From: Kocuria sp. TGY1127_2
GTDB taxonomy: Bacteria > Actinomycetota > Actinomycetes > Actinomycetales > Micrococcaceae
Assembly: GCF_013394385.1 (NCBI RefSeq)
Contig: NZ_AP022834.1
Span: 372,001-436,000 of the forward strand
Direction of reading: 5' to 3'
Length of the DNA stretch: 64,000 bases
Part shown: piece after piece, positions 1 through 8,470 of the stretch
Layout: the number at the start of each line of letters is the position of its first letter
Numbering within the stretch: the stretch's first letter is position 1
Notes under the pieces: model-generated
Told to the model about the DNA's origin: nothing
Databases searched by the model: none
What the model saw: the letters and a program-made list of their open reading frames with translations, nothing else
Translations under genes and position numbers: made by a program

Positions 1-1
1 C

Positions 2-970
2 CGGCTCTGGCGAGCCGATCCTTTTCACAGGTGGTGGAAACCACTGGTCGAGTTCTGCATATCGGGCCCTCTTTATTTCATCCTCGCGATAGTGATTTCC
101 ATACCTATGTTCCTGATGCCTTTTGTGACCGGTTCTGAACCGCTCACATTGGGCCCGAACGGTTACCCGGAGGGGATGTTTTCCCACCCGGTGCTTTTCC
201 TGTTCATGTTTCTCAGCATTGCAGTCATGGCGCCCTGCGTCCTTTTGGCGAGGCTCATCATGGGTCCCAAACCGCTGGGGCTCCTGTTCTCGGTTGCTGG
301 AAAACTGCGATGGAAGTGGTTGGCGACGTGTTTGGGACTTGGTATTGCTCTCTTTGTCGTTTTCCAAGGACTGAGCGTCTGGATCTCGGCGGCATCCGGC
401 GCGGGACCGGTTTCCCCAAGTTTCGACCCGGCCACGGGCTGGTGGATTCTGGCCATCATCCTGCTTGTGGTCCCGCTGCAATGTGCTGCCGAGGAATTGG
501 CGTTCCGAGGATTTCTCATGCAGGCGGTGGGGCGTTGGCTCAAACATCCGATCTGGGCCGTGATCCTGCCTGCGCCATTCTTCGTTCTCAGCCACGGATA
601 CGGGCTCTGGGGTCTTCTCAGCGTCGGAATCCTGGCCGTGATCGCCGGAATCCTGTGCATCGCCACGGGCGGTTTGGAGGCCTCTATCGGTCTGCACGTC
701 AGCAACAATATGACCACGGTTCTGCTGGGACTTTTCGGTTTCGCAGACCCTTTCGGTGCGGTCGACCCAGGGCCGATGGACGCCGTCGTGACTCTTGTGG
801 TGGACGGACTCTACGCGGTTCTCGTGCTCTGGGTATCGCGCCGTCGCCACCTCACCACTGGCCGTGACCCCGGCACGAGCTGGCCGGCATGGCCAGGCTG
901 GGCACTGCACAATGCCGGTGCAGGAAATGCCGACGCCTCGACACCAATGATCCCCAGGAGGACAGTATGA
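2..970 (+). CDS. CPBP family intramembrane metalloprotease (5' end outside window)
   Basis: This is a membrane protein of the CPBP/Abi family (CAAX-processing and bacteriocin-processing enzyme type). Counting from the first in-window ATG at 92, the family motifs are visible: EE near residues 134-135 followed by R139 (EExxxR), the FxxxSH motif in 'FFVLSHGYG', and HVSNN near the C-terminus. These residues form the metal site in known members. The reading frame is open to the left edge, and the residues before the ATG (RADPFHRWWKP, then a hydrophobic stretch) look like genuine N-terminal family sequence, so the true start is probably upstream of the window. About seven hydrophobic segments are visible. 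Its stop overlaps the start of the next gene (ATGA), so the two are co-transcribed. The substrate cannot be told from sequence. Confidence 0.85.
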   Translation, partial: RLWRADPFHRWWKPLVEFCISGPLYFILAIVISIPMFLMPFVTGSEPLTLGPNGYPEGMFSHPVLFLFMFLSIAVMAPCVLLARLIMGPKPLGLLFSVAGKLRWKWLATCLGLGIALFVVFQGLSVWISAASGAGPVSPSFDPATGWWILAIILLVVPLQCAAEELAFRGFLMQAVGRWLKHPIWAVILPAPFFVLSHGYGLWGLLSVGILAVIAGILCIATGGLEASIGLHVSNNMTTVLLGLFGFADPFGAVDPGPMDAVVTLVVDGLYAVLVLWVSRRRHLTTGRDPGTSWPAWPGWALHNAGAGNADASTPMIPRRTV

Positions 971-2292
971 CCGAACACAGCAACTCGCTGACCACTTTCG
1001 ATCCCGCCGCAAATGCCGAAGATCTCGCGGCATTCGTTGCGGCGTCGCCCTCGTCATATCATGCGGTTCGAGAGGCTGCCCGTCGTCTGGACGCGGCAGG
1101 ATTCCAAGAGCAGGCAGAAACCGCGGACTTCACCCCGGCCTCTGGCGGACGCTACATCATTCGGGACGGCGCGCTCATCGCCTGGTACACACCGGAAGCT
1201 GCGACGTCGAGCAGCGGATTTCGCATCGTGGGAGCGCACACGGATTCGCCCTCGTTCAAGCTCAAACCCAAATCCTCGATCGACCGTTTCGGATGGCATC
1301 AGATCGGTGTCGAGGTCTACGGCGGTGCCTTGCTGAACTCGTGGCTCGATCGCGAACTGTGTCTCGCCGGGCGCCTCACCACGCGGGACGAGGGCCTGAT
1401 CAACGAGAGGCTCGTGACCACCGGTCCCGTTGCCCGAATCCCGCAATTGGCGATTCATCTCGATCGGGGGGCCAATGACGGTCTCAAGCTGGATCGGCAG
1501 ACCCACGTCCAACCCATTTGGGGCGCGGGGGAGGCGCCCGGCGATGTGCTCGCCTATGTGGCCTCCCACGCCGTCGACGGTGAGGCCATCGACCCGGAGA
1601 CGATTCTGGGTTATGACATCGTCCTCGCAGACACGCAGCCTCCTCGGGTCTTCGGGGCGAATGGCGAATTTCTCGCGTCAGGACGTCTCGACAACATCTC
1701 CTCGGTCCATGCGGGCGTCGAAGCCCTGACCCGTGCTTCCGCTGGCGAGGTCGGCGGGAACAAGACTTTGGTGCTGGCCGCCTTCGACCACGAGGAAATA
1801 GGCTCGACCTCCCGCTCCGGGGCGGCCGGGCCCATCTTGGAAGACATCTTGGTTCGAATCTCCGGAAGTCAGGGTGGCGGTGCTGAAGACTATCGTTGCG
1901 CTCTCGCGAATTCCGTGTGCCTTTCCTCGGATGCCGGACATCTCGTTCATCCCAACTATCCCGGGCATCACGATCCGAACAACCAGCCGCAACCGGGAGC
2001 CGGACCGCTCCTCAAAATCAACGCGAACCAGCGTTACGCAACGGATGCCGTCGGCGCCGCGATCTGGGCCCGAGCATGTGCGGACGCAGGCGTTGAGTAC
2101 CAGGAGTTCGTGTCCAACAACGATGTGCCCTGTGGATCGACCATCGGACCGATCACGGCCACCCGTCTGGGAATTCGGACCATCGACGTCGGTCTGGGAC
2201 TGCTTTCGATGCACTCCGCCCGGGAAATGTGCCACGTTGGCGACCTCGCCGCCCTCGGCCAGGCGCTCGAGAGCTTCTACCGGGTCGAGTAA
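967..2292 (+). CDS. M18 family aminopeptidase
   Basis: A cytosolic zinc aminopeptidase of family M18 (DNPEP/ApeB type) that removes N-terminal, preferentially acidic, residues from peptides. The expected metal and catalytic residues are present: H91 and D93 in GAHTDSP, D242 in GRLDNISS, E276/E277 in FDHEEIGS, D322 in SSDAGH and H416 in MHSARE. Length (441 aa) is normal for the family. I chose the ATG at 967 because AGGAGG lies 5 bases upstream and the ATG overlaps the previous stop; an upstream in-frame ATG at 889 would add residues that do not look like M18 sequence. A strong bidirectional terminator follows. Confidence 0.93.
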   Translation: MTEHSNSLTTFDPAANAEDLAAFVAASPSSYHAVREAARRLDAAGFQEQAETADFTPASGGRYIIRDGALIAWYTPEAATSSSGFRIVGAHTDSPSFKLKPKSSIDRFGWHQIGVEVYGGALLNSWLDRELCLAGRLTTRDEGLINERLVTTGPVARIPQLAIHLDRGANDGLKLDRQTHVQPIWGAGEAPGDVLAYVASHAVDGEAIDPETILGYDIVLADTQPPRVFGANGEFLASGRLDNISSVHAGVEALTRASAGEVGGNKTLVLAAFDHEEIGSTSRSGAAGPILEDILVRISGSQGGGAEDYRCALANSVCLSSDAGHLVHPNYPGHHDPNNQPQPGAGPLLKINANQRYATDAVGAAIWARACADAGVEYQEFVSNNDVPCGSTIGPITATRLGIRTIDVGLGLLSMHSAREMCHVGDLAALGQALESFYRVE

Positions 2293-2318
2293 GCCTGCGC
2301 GAAGCGTCTACAAGCGAA

Positions 2319-2360
2319 CGCCGTGGGGATCCCCTCAAAATCAGGAGGGGCCCCACGGCG
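2319..2360. terminator. Bidirectional intrinsic terminator
   Basis: A ten-base perfect arm (CGCCGTGGGG, 2319-2328) pairs with 2351-2360. A second stem (2331-2336 with 2345-2350) stacks inside it, with an A-rich loop. It lies between the convergent aminopeptidase and gap genes. Confidence 0.8.
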
Positions 2361-2379
2361 TCATAGCTAGGTGTGCCGG

Positions 2380-3819
2380 TCAGTCCTTGGGGAAGCTCGC
2401 CGGATGAGCCCCGGCCATTTCCTCCACCACGCGAATCACCTGGCACGAGTAGCCGAACTCGTTGTCATACCACACGTACACGACCACGGAATTGCCGGAA
2501 ACAATGGTGGCCAAGCCATCCACGATTCCGGCTCGGCGTGATCCCACGAAGTCTGTCGAGACGACTTCGTGCGAATCGGTGTAGTCGATCTGCTTGCGGA
2601 GCGTCGAGTTCAAGGACATATCGCGCAGATATGCGTTGAGGGAGCTCTTGGACTCCGGTGCCTTCTCGAGCTGAAGGTTCAGGATCGCCATCGAAACATC
2701 CGGGGTGGGGACCCGAATCGCGTTGCCGGTCAGCTTTCCCTGCAACTGGGGAAGAGCCTTGGCAACGGCTTTCGCCGCACCGGTCTCTGTCAGAACCATG
2801 TTTAGCGCAGCCGAGCGGCCACGTCGATCGCCCTTGTGGAAGTTGTCGATGAGGTTCTGGTCATTGGTGAAGGAGTGAACCGTCTCTACATGACCGTGCG
2901 AAACGCCGTACTCGTCGTCCAGAACCTTGAGGACGGGCGTGATCGCGTTGGTGGTGCAGGATGCGGCGGAAATGATCTTGTCATCGGCGGAGATGATGTC
3001 ATCGTTGACGCCGCAGACCACGTTCTTCAGACTTCCCTTGCCGGGAGCCGTCAACAAGACCTTCGCGGCCCCCTTGGACTTGAGGTGCTGAGACAGCCCC
3101 TCTTCGTCGCGCCAGCGACCGGTGTTGTCGATGACGAGCGCATCCTCGATTCCGTATTCCGTGTAGTCCACGGTGGCCGGGTCCGAAGAGTAGATGAACT
3201 GGATGGGAACGCCGTTGGCGGTCACGACGTTGGTGTCCGGATCTACCTGAATGGTCCCGCGGAAAGCACCGTGAACCGAATCGCGGCGCAGGAGCGAGGC
3301 TCTCTTGAAGAGGTCCTGCTCTCCGTTCTTCCGGACCACCACGGCGCGGAGGTTCAAGCCCGAGCCCAGGCCTCTTTCGATGAGAATACGAGCCAGCAGA
3401 CGCCCGATTCGCCCGAAGCCGTAGAGCACGATGTCCTGACCGTGGTGCTCTTCCTGACCGTGCCGACCGACGACGTCGGACAGTTGCTCACGGAGCCAAC
3501 CGTCCACGTCAGTGTCGTTCCCTTGGGTCTTGTGGAGTTTATTGAGCCGGGCCAAGTCGACCGACGCGGGGCCGAGCTCGAGTTTGCTCAGAGCCTCCAC
3601 GAGGGGGAACGTCTCTTCAAGGCTCAACTCGACCGTATCGATCTGACGAGCCCAACGGTGGGCTTTGATGATGTCCGTGACGGATTGGTTGAGCAGGCTA
3701 CGGCCATGAATATTGACGACCACGCGGTTTTCGCGATGCAACCGCCCAATCAGCGGAATCATGGCTTCGGCAAGTTCTTCGCGGCGGGACCACTCGGTGG
3801 GGGTGACAGGGCTGGTCAC
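2380..3819 (-). CDS. gap: Glyceraldehyde-3-phosphate dehydrogenase, long GapB type
   Basis: Catalyses the oxidative phosphorylation of glyceraldehyde 3-phosphate, or the reverse gluconeogenic reaction. The Rossmann motif YGFGRIGR lies near residues 133-140 and the catalytic cysteine is C288 in SAASCTTNA. At about 479 aa it belongs to the long GAPDH group (like corynebacterial GapB), which carries about 130 extra N-terminal residues and is often assigned a gluconeogenic role; that role here is inferred. I place the start at a GTG (3817-3819) preceded by AAGG 7 bases upstream, which gives an N-terminus of family-typical length. An in-frame ATG at 3885 would add 22 residues (MHAFKHHARV...) without a good ribosome site. 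Confidence 0.92.
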   Translation of the reverse strand: MTSPVTPTEWSRREELAEAMIPLIGRLHRENRVVVNIHGRSLLNQSVTDIIKAHRWARQIDTVELSLEETFPLVEALSKLELGPASVDLARLNKLHKTQGNDTDVDGWLREQLSDVVGRHGQEEHHGQDIVLYGFGRIGRLLARILIERGLGSGLNLRAVVVRKNGEQDLFKRASLLRRDSVHGAFRGTIQVDPDTNVVTANGVPIQFIYSSDPATVDYTEYGIEDALVIDNTGRWRDEEGLSQHLKSKGAAKVLLTAPGKGSLKNVVCGVNDDIISADDKIISAASCTTNAITPVLKVLDDEYGVSHGHVETVHSFTNDQNLIDNFHKGDRRGRSAALNMVLTETGAAKAVAKALPQLQGKLTGNAIRVPTPDVSMAILNLQLEKAPESKSSLNAYLRDMSLNSTLRKQIDYTDSHEVVSTDFVGSRRAGIVDGLATIVSGNSVVVYVWYDNEFGYSCQVIRVVEEMAGAHPASFPKD

Positions 3820-4049
3820 TGTTTGACCTTCACTTTCTCGCTCCGGAGCTTCACTGACCCGGGCGTGATGTTTGAACGCATGCATGTGCTGAGCATTCTC
3901 TAGCGTAGATGATCAGGGGGATCGATTTTTGCGAAATGTGGGGTTTGGGACCGGAAAGCAACGTGGTGCCGGACACACTGGCGCATCGACATATCCGCAC
4001 TCGACGTCGGTCATGGTTGTTTGGTGCCGGGTCTCGGTAGACTGGGCCC

Positions 4050-5015
4050 ATGTTAACTGTGATCGGCGAGGCCCTCGTAGACATCGTGAAGAAAGAAGGT
4101 GCCGCCCCCAGGACCCACCCTGGAGGCAGTCCGCTCAATGTCGCCGTCGGTCTGTCCCGGCTCGACCATCGCACCCGATTCATCGGCAGGTATGGCCGGG
4201 ACGAACATGGCAACGTCATCGACGAACACCTTCGGAACTCCGGTGTCGAACTGCCTGTCGAACCAGACGACGCGCCGACCTCGGTCGCGGAATCCAGCCT
4301 CGGCGAAGAAGGTTCGGTCTCGTATGATTTCCAGCTGGAGTGGAACCTCGAAGCGGCTCGGGACCGCATCGAAGATCTCCTGGCGGAAACCGACCTTTTG
4401 CATGTCGGCTCAATCGGGGCCATGCTCGAACCCGGTGCTTCAACGGTCCTGGACGCTGTACGGCTGGCAGCGCCGCACGCCCTGATCTCCTACGACCCCA
4501 ACTGCCGTCCCACGATCATTCCTGACTCCGCCCAAGCCAGAAGCTGGGCCGAGTCCGTGGTCGCCAACGCGGACGTCGTGAAGGCCTCGGACGAGGACCT
4601 GTTGTGGCTGTACCCCAATCGAACCGTGGAAGCCACCGCGCGGGCGTGGCTCGAGGCCGGAGTCGGGCTCGTCGTGGTGACGCGAGGCGAGTGGGGCCCG
4701 TGGGGTATCACCCGTGCTTCCGGTCCGGAGGGAGTCCGGGTGGTTCCGCCTCGCGTGGAGGTCGCGGACACCGTGGGTGCAGGAGATTCCCTCATGGCGG
4801 CTTTGCTGTCTGCCTTGATCGACCGCGGAATATCCGGCAAAGGAACCCGTGCGAAACTCGACGAGCTTGGCGCGGATGACTTGCGCTGCGTGCTGAACAG
4901 TGCGGCCCGTGCGGCCGCGATCACCGTCTCGCGAGAAGGTGCGGATTTGCCCACCCGCAAGGATTTGGAAGAGTACGAGAAGCGAGAGAAGGAGAACGAA
5001 AATGCTGGATCGTGA
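4050..5015 (+). CDS. PfkB family carbohydrate kinase (fructokinase-like)
   Basis: A ribokinase/PfkB-family sugar kinase that transfers phosphate from ATP to a sugar. The N-terminal glycine-rich sugar site (GGSPLNVAVGLSRL, residues 25-38) and the C-terminal anion-hole/catalytic motif DTVGAGDS, with catalytic Asp near 246, are both intact. Family resemblance favours a fructokinase, but the substrate is not proven. A TAGACT hexamer at 4038-4043 ends 6 bases before the ATG with no Shine-Dalgarno between, which suggests a leaderless mRNA. The gene starts a tightly overlapping four-gene run (kinase, YbhB, HAD, GDPD). Confidence 0.9.
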   Translation: MLTVIGEALVDIVKKEGAAPRTHPGGSPLNVAVGLSRLDHRTRFIGRYGRDEHGNVIDEHLRNSGVELPVEPDDAPTSVAESSLGEEGSVSYDFQLEWNLEAARDRIEDLLAETDLLHVGSIGAMLEPGASTVLDAVRLAAPHALISYDPNCRPTIIPDSAQARSWAESVVANADVVKASDEDLLWLYPNRTVEATARAWLEAGVGLVVVTRGEWGPWGITRASGPEGVRVVPPRVEVADTVGAGDSLMAALLSALIDRGISGKGTRAKLDELGADDLRCVLNSAARAAAITVSREGADLPTRKDLEEYEKREKENENAGS

Positions 5016-5529
5016 ACCGTACGCTGCTCTGCCGCAGCTGCCAGGATTCAATCTGACCTCGACCGACGTTACCGACAACCAACCCTTGGGCCTCGCTCAA
5101 GCCTCCGGCGCGATGGGCATTGAGGGCGGAAAGGACATCGCCCCGCATCTTGCCTGGTCGGGAGCCCCGGAAGGTACCAAGAGCTACGTGGTGACCTGTT
5201 TCGATCCGGACGCTCCCACTCCTTCAGGTTTCTGGCACTTGTGTGTGTCCAACATCCCCGCGAACGTGACCGAGTTGAAGACCGGCTGGGCTTCGGAGGA
5301 GATCGAGGGAGCCATCAAACATCTCAACGACGGCGGGAATCGCGAATTCACGGGTGCGGCACCGCCTCCAGGACACGGCGCCCACCGCTACATTTTCTGC
5401 GTGACTGCTGTGGATACGGAGCAACTGGACATCGACGAGAGCGCGAGCCCCGCCGTGGTCAATTTCAATCTCTTCTTCCACGGCATCGGTCGGGCGTTCT
5501 TGACCGGCACGTACGAGGTCACCGAGTGA
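5002..5529 (+). CDS. YbhB/YbcL family Raf kinase inhibitor-like protein
   Basis: A small cytosolic protein (175 aa) of the phosphatidylethanolamine-binding (PEBP) fold. The conserved ligand-pocket motifs are present: DPDAPTPSGFWHL and GAHRYIF. Bacterial members bind small anionic ligands, but their physiological role is largely unknown. The ATG at 5002 lies inside the kinase gene (14-base overlap) with AAGGAG upstream, so translation is probably coupled. An earlier in-frame ATG at 4900 falls within the kinase and adds kinase-antisense-like residues, so I rejected it. Confidence 0.9.
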   Translation: MLDREPYAALPQLPGFNLTSTDVTDNQPLGLAQASGAMGIEGGKDIAPHLAWSGAPEGTKSYVVTCFDPDAPTPSGFWHLCVSNIPANVTELKTGWASEEIEGAIKHLNDGGNREFTGAAPPPGHGAHRYIFCVTAVDTEQLDIDESASPAVVNFNLFFHGIGRAFLTGTYEVTE

Positions 5530-6329
5530 TCAAACTGATCGCAACGGACCTGGACGGGACCGTTCTCGGGCCCGACTTCAGATTCCGTGATCGCACCCTT
5601 GAAGCGTTGCGTGCGGCCCGGTCCGCGGGTGTCGAAATCGTCTACGTCACCGGGCGGCCGCACCGCTGGATCGAGCCGGTTCGAGAGCAGCTCGAATATG
5701 AATCGGTGGCTATCTGTTCCAATGGTGCGGTGATTTACGACGTCTCCCAGGGGCAAGTCCTGCATGCCGAAACGGTTCCGACAGAAATGATTCTGGGTCT
5801 TCACGCCACATTGCGCGAGACGCTGCCAGGTGCTCATTACTCGGTCGAGACTTTGGCAGGGGTTGTGTCCGAGCCGGGGTGGCCGCAAACGAATCTCCTC
5901 GAAACCGGGCAGCGCACCATCGGGCCTCTGGACGAGCTGTTGACCGCGGACTCTCAGATCATCAAATTCCTGGTCCGTGACGAATCCATGGATCCGCGGA
6001 CACTATATGAAACGGTCCAGGACAAGGCCCAGAATCAGGTATCCGTAACCCACGCAGTCGCGAATATGCCTCTCGCGGAAATCGGGCAGGCCGGGCTGTC
6101 GAAGGGCCGTACGCTGGCCCGATGGTGCGCGGCCGAGGGGATCGCCGCGGACGAAGTCGTCGCATTCGGTGACATGCCCAATGACACAACCATGCTTCAA
6201 TGGGCCGGCCGGGGCTACGCGATGGCCTCCGGGTGGCCGGAAGTGATCCAAACGGTCGGGCGAACCTGCCCTGCCTTCGAAGAAGACGGTGTCGCCCAGG
6301 TCATCGAGGAGCTGCTCGAACGTGGTTGA
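5526..6329 (+). CDS. HAD-superfamily Cof-type hydrolase
   Basis: A haloacid dehalogenase-fold phosphatase of the Cof/YbiV class, which usually acts on sugar phosphates or other small phosphorylated metabolites. Motif I is DLDGT at residues 8-12 (D8 and D10), and motif IV is in GDMPNDTTML near the C-terminus; the large C2 cap lies between. The start is the GTG at 5526, which overlaps the YbhB stop (GTGA). Being in one operon with a sugar kinase suggests a sugar-phosphate or glycerol-phosphate task, but the substrate is not visible. Confidence 0.88.
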   Translation: MIKLIATDLDGTVLGPDFRFRDRTLEALRAARSAGVEIVYVTGRPHRWIEPVREQLEYESVAICSNGAVIYDVSQGQVLHAETVPTEMILGLHATLRETLPGAHYSVETLAGVVSEPGWPQTNLLETGQRTIGPLDELLTADSQIIKFLVRDESMDPRTLYETVQDKAQNQVSVTHAVANMPLAEIGQAGLSKGRTLARWCAAEGIAADEVVAFGDMPNDTTMLQWAGRGYAMASGWPEVIQTVGRTCPAFEEDGVAQVIEELLERG

Positions 6330-7119
6330 CCGTCTGCGGGGAGTACCGGTCAGGATCCTTGCTCATCGCGGCTTGGCGTTGGATACGGATGAAAATTCCT
6401 TGAGCGCTTTTCGCGCCGCCGCCGACTTGGGGATCCAATGGATCGAAACGGACGTCAACACCACGTCGGATGGTGTCGTCATGGCTATTCACGATCCGGA
6501 CCTCGAGCGAGTCGCTGGGATCGGTGATTACGTCACGGCGATGGACTCAGAGGATCTCGCGAAGATCCGGTTGCGCGCGGGGGAACATATTCCGACTATG
6601 GCCTCGGCCCTTGAGAGATTTCCAGAGCTACGATTCAATGTCGACATCAAGGACGAAGCCTCCGTGCTCGCCCTGCCCCAGGTCGTCAGCCGGACGGCTG
6701 CATGGGATCGGGTGCTGATCGCATCCTTCTCCGAATCGCGACGCCGCAGGGCACTGCGCCACGTCCCAGATGGCGTCCCCTCGAGCGCAGGTTATACCGG
6801 AATCGCAGTGTTTCGGCTGGTCAGTGCCCTTATGCCGCTCAAGGTATGTGCGAAATTCTGGCCTTGGGTGCGCAGAGCGATAAGCCCGTGGGTCGCCCGG
6901 TTCGAGGTTGTGCAGATCCCGGTCTCCCAGAAGATCGGCCCTTTCAGGATTCCGGTCGCGGAACCGCGATTTGTCGAGGCCGCGCACGCTTGCGGCCTGC
7001 GTGTGGACGTTTGGACCATCGATGATCCGGAGGAGATGAAAAGGCTCGTGACCCTTGGGGTTGACGGGATCGTCACGAATCGAGCCGACGTGGCGATGGA
7101 CGTTGTGGCTGGTATCTGA
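6322..7119 (+). CDS. Glycerophosphodiester phosphodiesterase
   Basis: A GDPD-family enzyme that hydrolyses glycerophosphodiesters to glycerol 3-phosphate and an alcohol. The catalytic set is visible: AHRG with H15 and R16, E42 and D44 in IETDV, and H57 in AIHDPD. There is no signal peptide, so it should be cytosolic. The GTG at 6322 overlaps the HAD stop by eight bases, making this the last gene of the overlapping operon. About 185 bases without a clear gene follow. Confidence 0.9.
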   Translation: MVDRLRGVPVRILAHRGLALDTDENSLSAFRAAADLGIQWIETDVNTTSDGVVMAIHDPDLERVAGIGDYVTAMDSEDLAKIRLRAGEHIPTMASALERFPELRFNVDIKDEASVLALPQVVSRTAAWDRVLIASFSESRRRRALRHVPDGVPSSAGYTGIAVFRLVSALMPLKVCAKFWPWVRRAISPWVARFEVVQIPVSQKIGPFRIPVAEPRFVEAAHACGLRVDVWTIDDPEEMKRLVTLGVDGIVTNRADVAMDVVAGI

Positions 7120-7305
7120 CGCCGGGAGCTTGTGTTCCGGCTGGGCTGCCCCGCGGCAGCTGAATGATCGACAAGGGATCTTTCCGGGTGCGGGCGGCCT
7201 CGTCGTCGAGATCTCCTTTGTTCGCCGACCGTTGCAAACTGTCGCTTTTCCTCCGAGCACGTGCACACTATGGCTCTGATGTACGCCTCGTGAAGGAGTA
7301 ACGCC

Positions 7306-8373
7306 ATGGAATACACTCGTCTCGGCAATTCCGGCCTGTACGTGTCCCGCGTGGCACTTGGAACCATTCCCTACGGCCAGGGTGGAGGATTCGAGAAGAT
7401 CTCCGGTTTGGGCGTCGAAGAAGCCAAGAAGCAGCTGGACGAAGCGTTGGGTCGTGGCGTCAATTTCCTCGATACCGCGAATATTTACAATGGCGGTGAT
7501 TCGGAGAAAATTCTGGGACGGGCCCTGGGCAAGAAGCGCGACGACATCATCCTGACGTCCAAGGCCCGCACCCCGATGGGCGAGGGCCCCAACGATTCCG
7601 GCGCGAGCCGCTACCATCTGACTCGGGCCGTCGAGGACAGTCTGACGAGGCTCGGGACCGACCATCTGGATTTGCTGTACATGCACCAGTGGGACGGGCA
7701 GACCCCGATACGGGAGACCATCGAGACCGCCAACGAACTGATTCGTGCCGGCAAAATAAGGTACTGGGGCGTCTCCAATTACAACGCGTGGCAGCTGACC
7801 AAGACCGTCTATGAAGCCAGGGCCTTGGGGCTGAACCCGCCGATTGAGCAGCAGGTCTATTACACGCCTGAAGCGCGGGAGATCGAATACGAGATTCTCC
7901 CGGCCGCTCGCGACCTAGGGGTAGGTACGTGGGGTTGGTCGCCTCTGGGCGAGGGTCTCTTGAACGGTAAGGTTCGCCGCGGACAGGAAACCCCGTCGGA
8001 CACGAGGCAGGGCGCCGGCTGGCCGGAACCTCACGTCACTGACTGGGAACGTGCATACGACCTCATCGAACTCTTCGACGACATCGCTGGCGACTTGGGA
8101 TGGAGCTTGCCCCAGGTGGTCATCGCCTGGATCATGGGCCGCCCGGGGATTGACGGCGTCGCGATTGCGGCACGCGATTTCGGCCAATTCACCGAGGACC
8201 TCGACGCGGCCGAGTTGACGCTGCCGGATGAAGCGCGTGACCGTATCACCGAGGCGTCGCAACTGCCCGCGTACTACCCGCTGTGGCACCGACTTATGAA
8301 CGGTATGGATCGCCCCGAACCGGCCGATCGCGAGTTCTTCGAGGAGCAGCGAAAGCACGTGCTGGGGGAGTAG
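7306..8373 (+). CDS. Aldo/keto reductase
   Basis: An NADPH-dependent oxidoreductase of the AKR fold (355 aa). It has the catalytic Asp and Tyr in FLDTANIYNGG, the Lys in LTSKART and the His in YMHQWDG, followed by the barrel motif GKIRYWGVSNY. Length and the GIDGVAIAARDFGQ C-terminal cofactor region resemble the general-stress/YghZ-like AKR groups that reduce aldehydes. The ATG at 7306 has GAAGGAG at a normal distance. It is transcribed alone. Confidence 0.9.
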   Translation: MEYTRLGNSGLYVSRVALGTIPYGQGGGFEKISGLGVEEAKKQLDEALGRGVNFLDTANIYNGGDSEKILGRALGKKRDDIILTSKARTPMGEGPNDSGASRYHLTRAVEDSLTRLGTDHLDLLYMHQWDGQTPIRETIETANELIRAGKIRYWGVSNYNAWQLTKTVYEARALGLNPPIEQQVYYTPEAREIEYEILPAARDLGVGTWGWSPLGEGLLNGKVRRGQETPSDTRQGAGWPEPHVTDWERAYDLIELFDDIAGDLGWSLPQVVIAWIMGRPGIDGVAIAARDFGQFTEDLDAAELTLPDEARDRITEASQLPAYYPLWHRLMNGMDRPEPADREFFEEQRKHVLGE

Positions 8374-8470
8374 GCGAAGCACGCCGGATCGCGCGACGCT
8401 CCCTCGCTTCGGGGAATTAGAACCCTGTCAAGGGACCGTATCCACTTCCGGGTGTGCTCCTGACCAACAA

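Noticed and set aside
2836-3903. Long plus-strand open frame opposite gap (and similar frames opposite POT, acs and paaK)
   Set aside because: These are antisense shadows with Val/Arg/Gly-rich translations and no ribosome sites; the minus-strand genes have clear family motifs.
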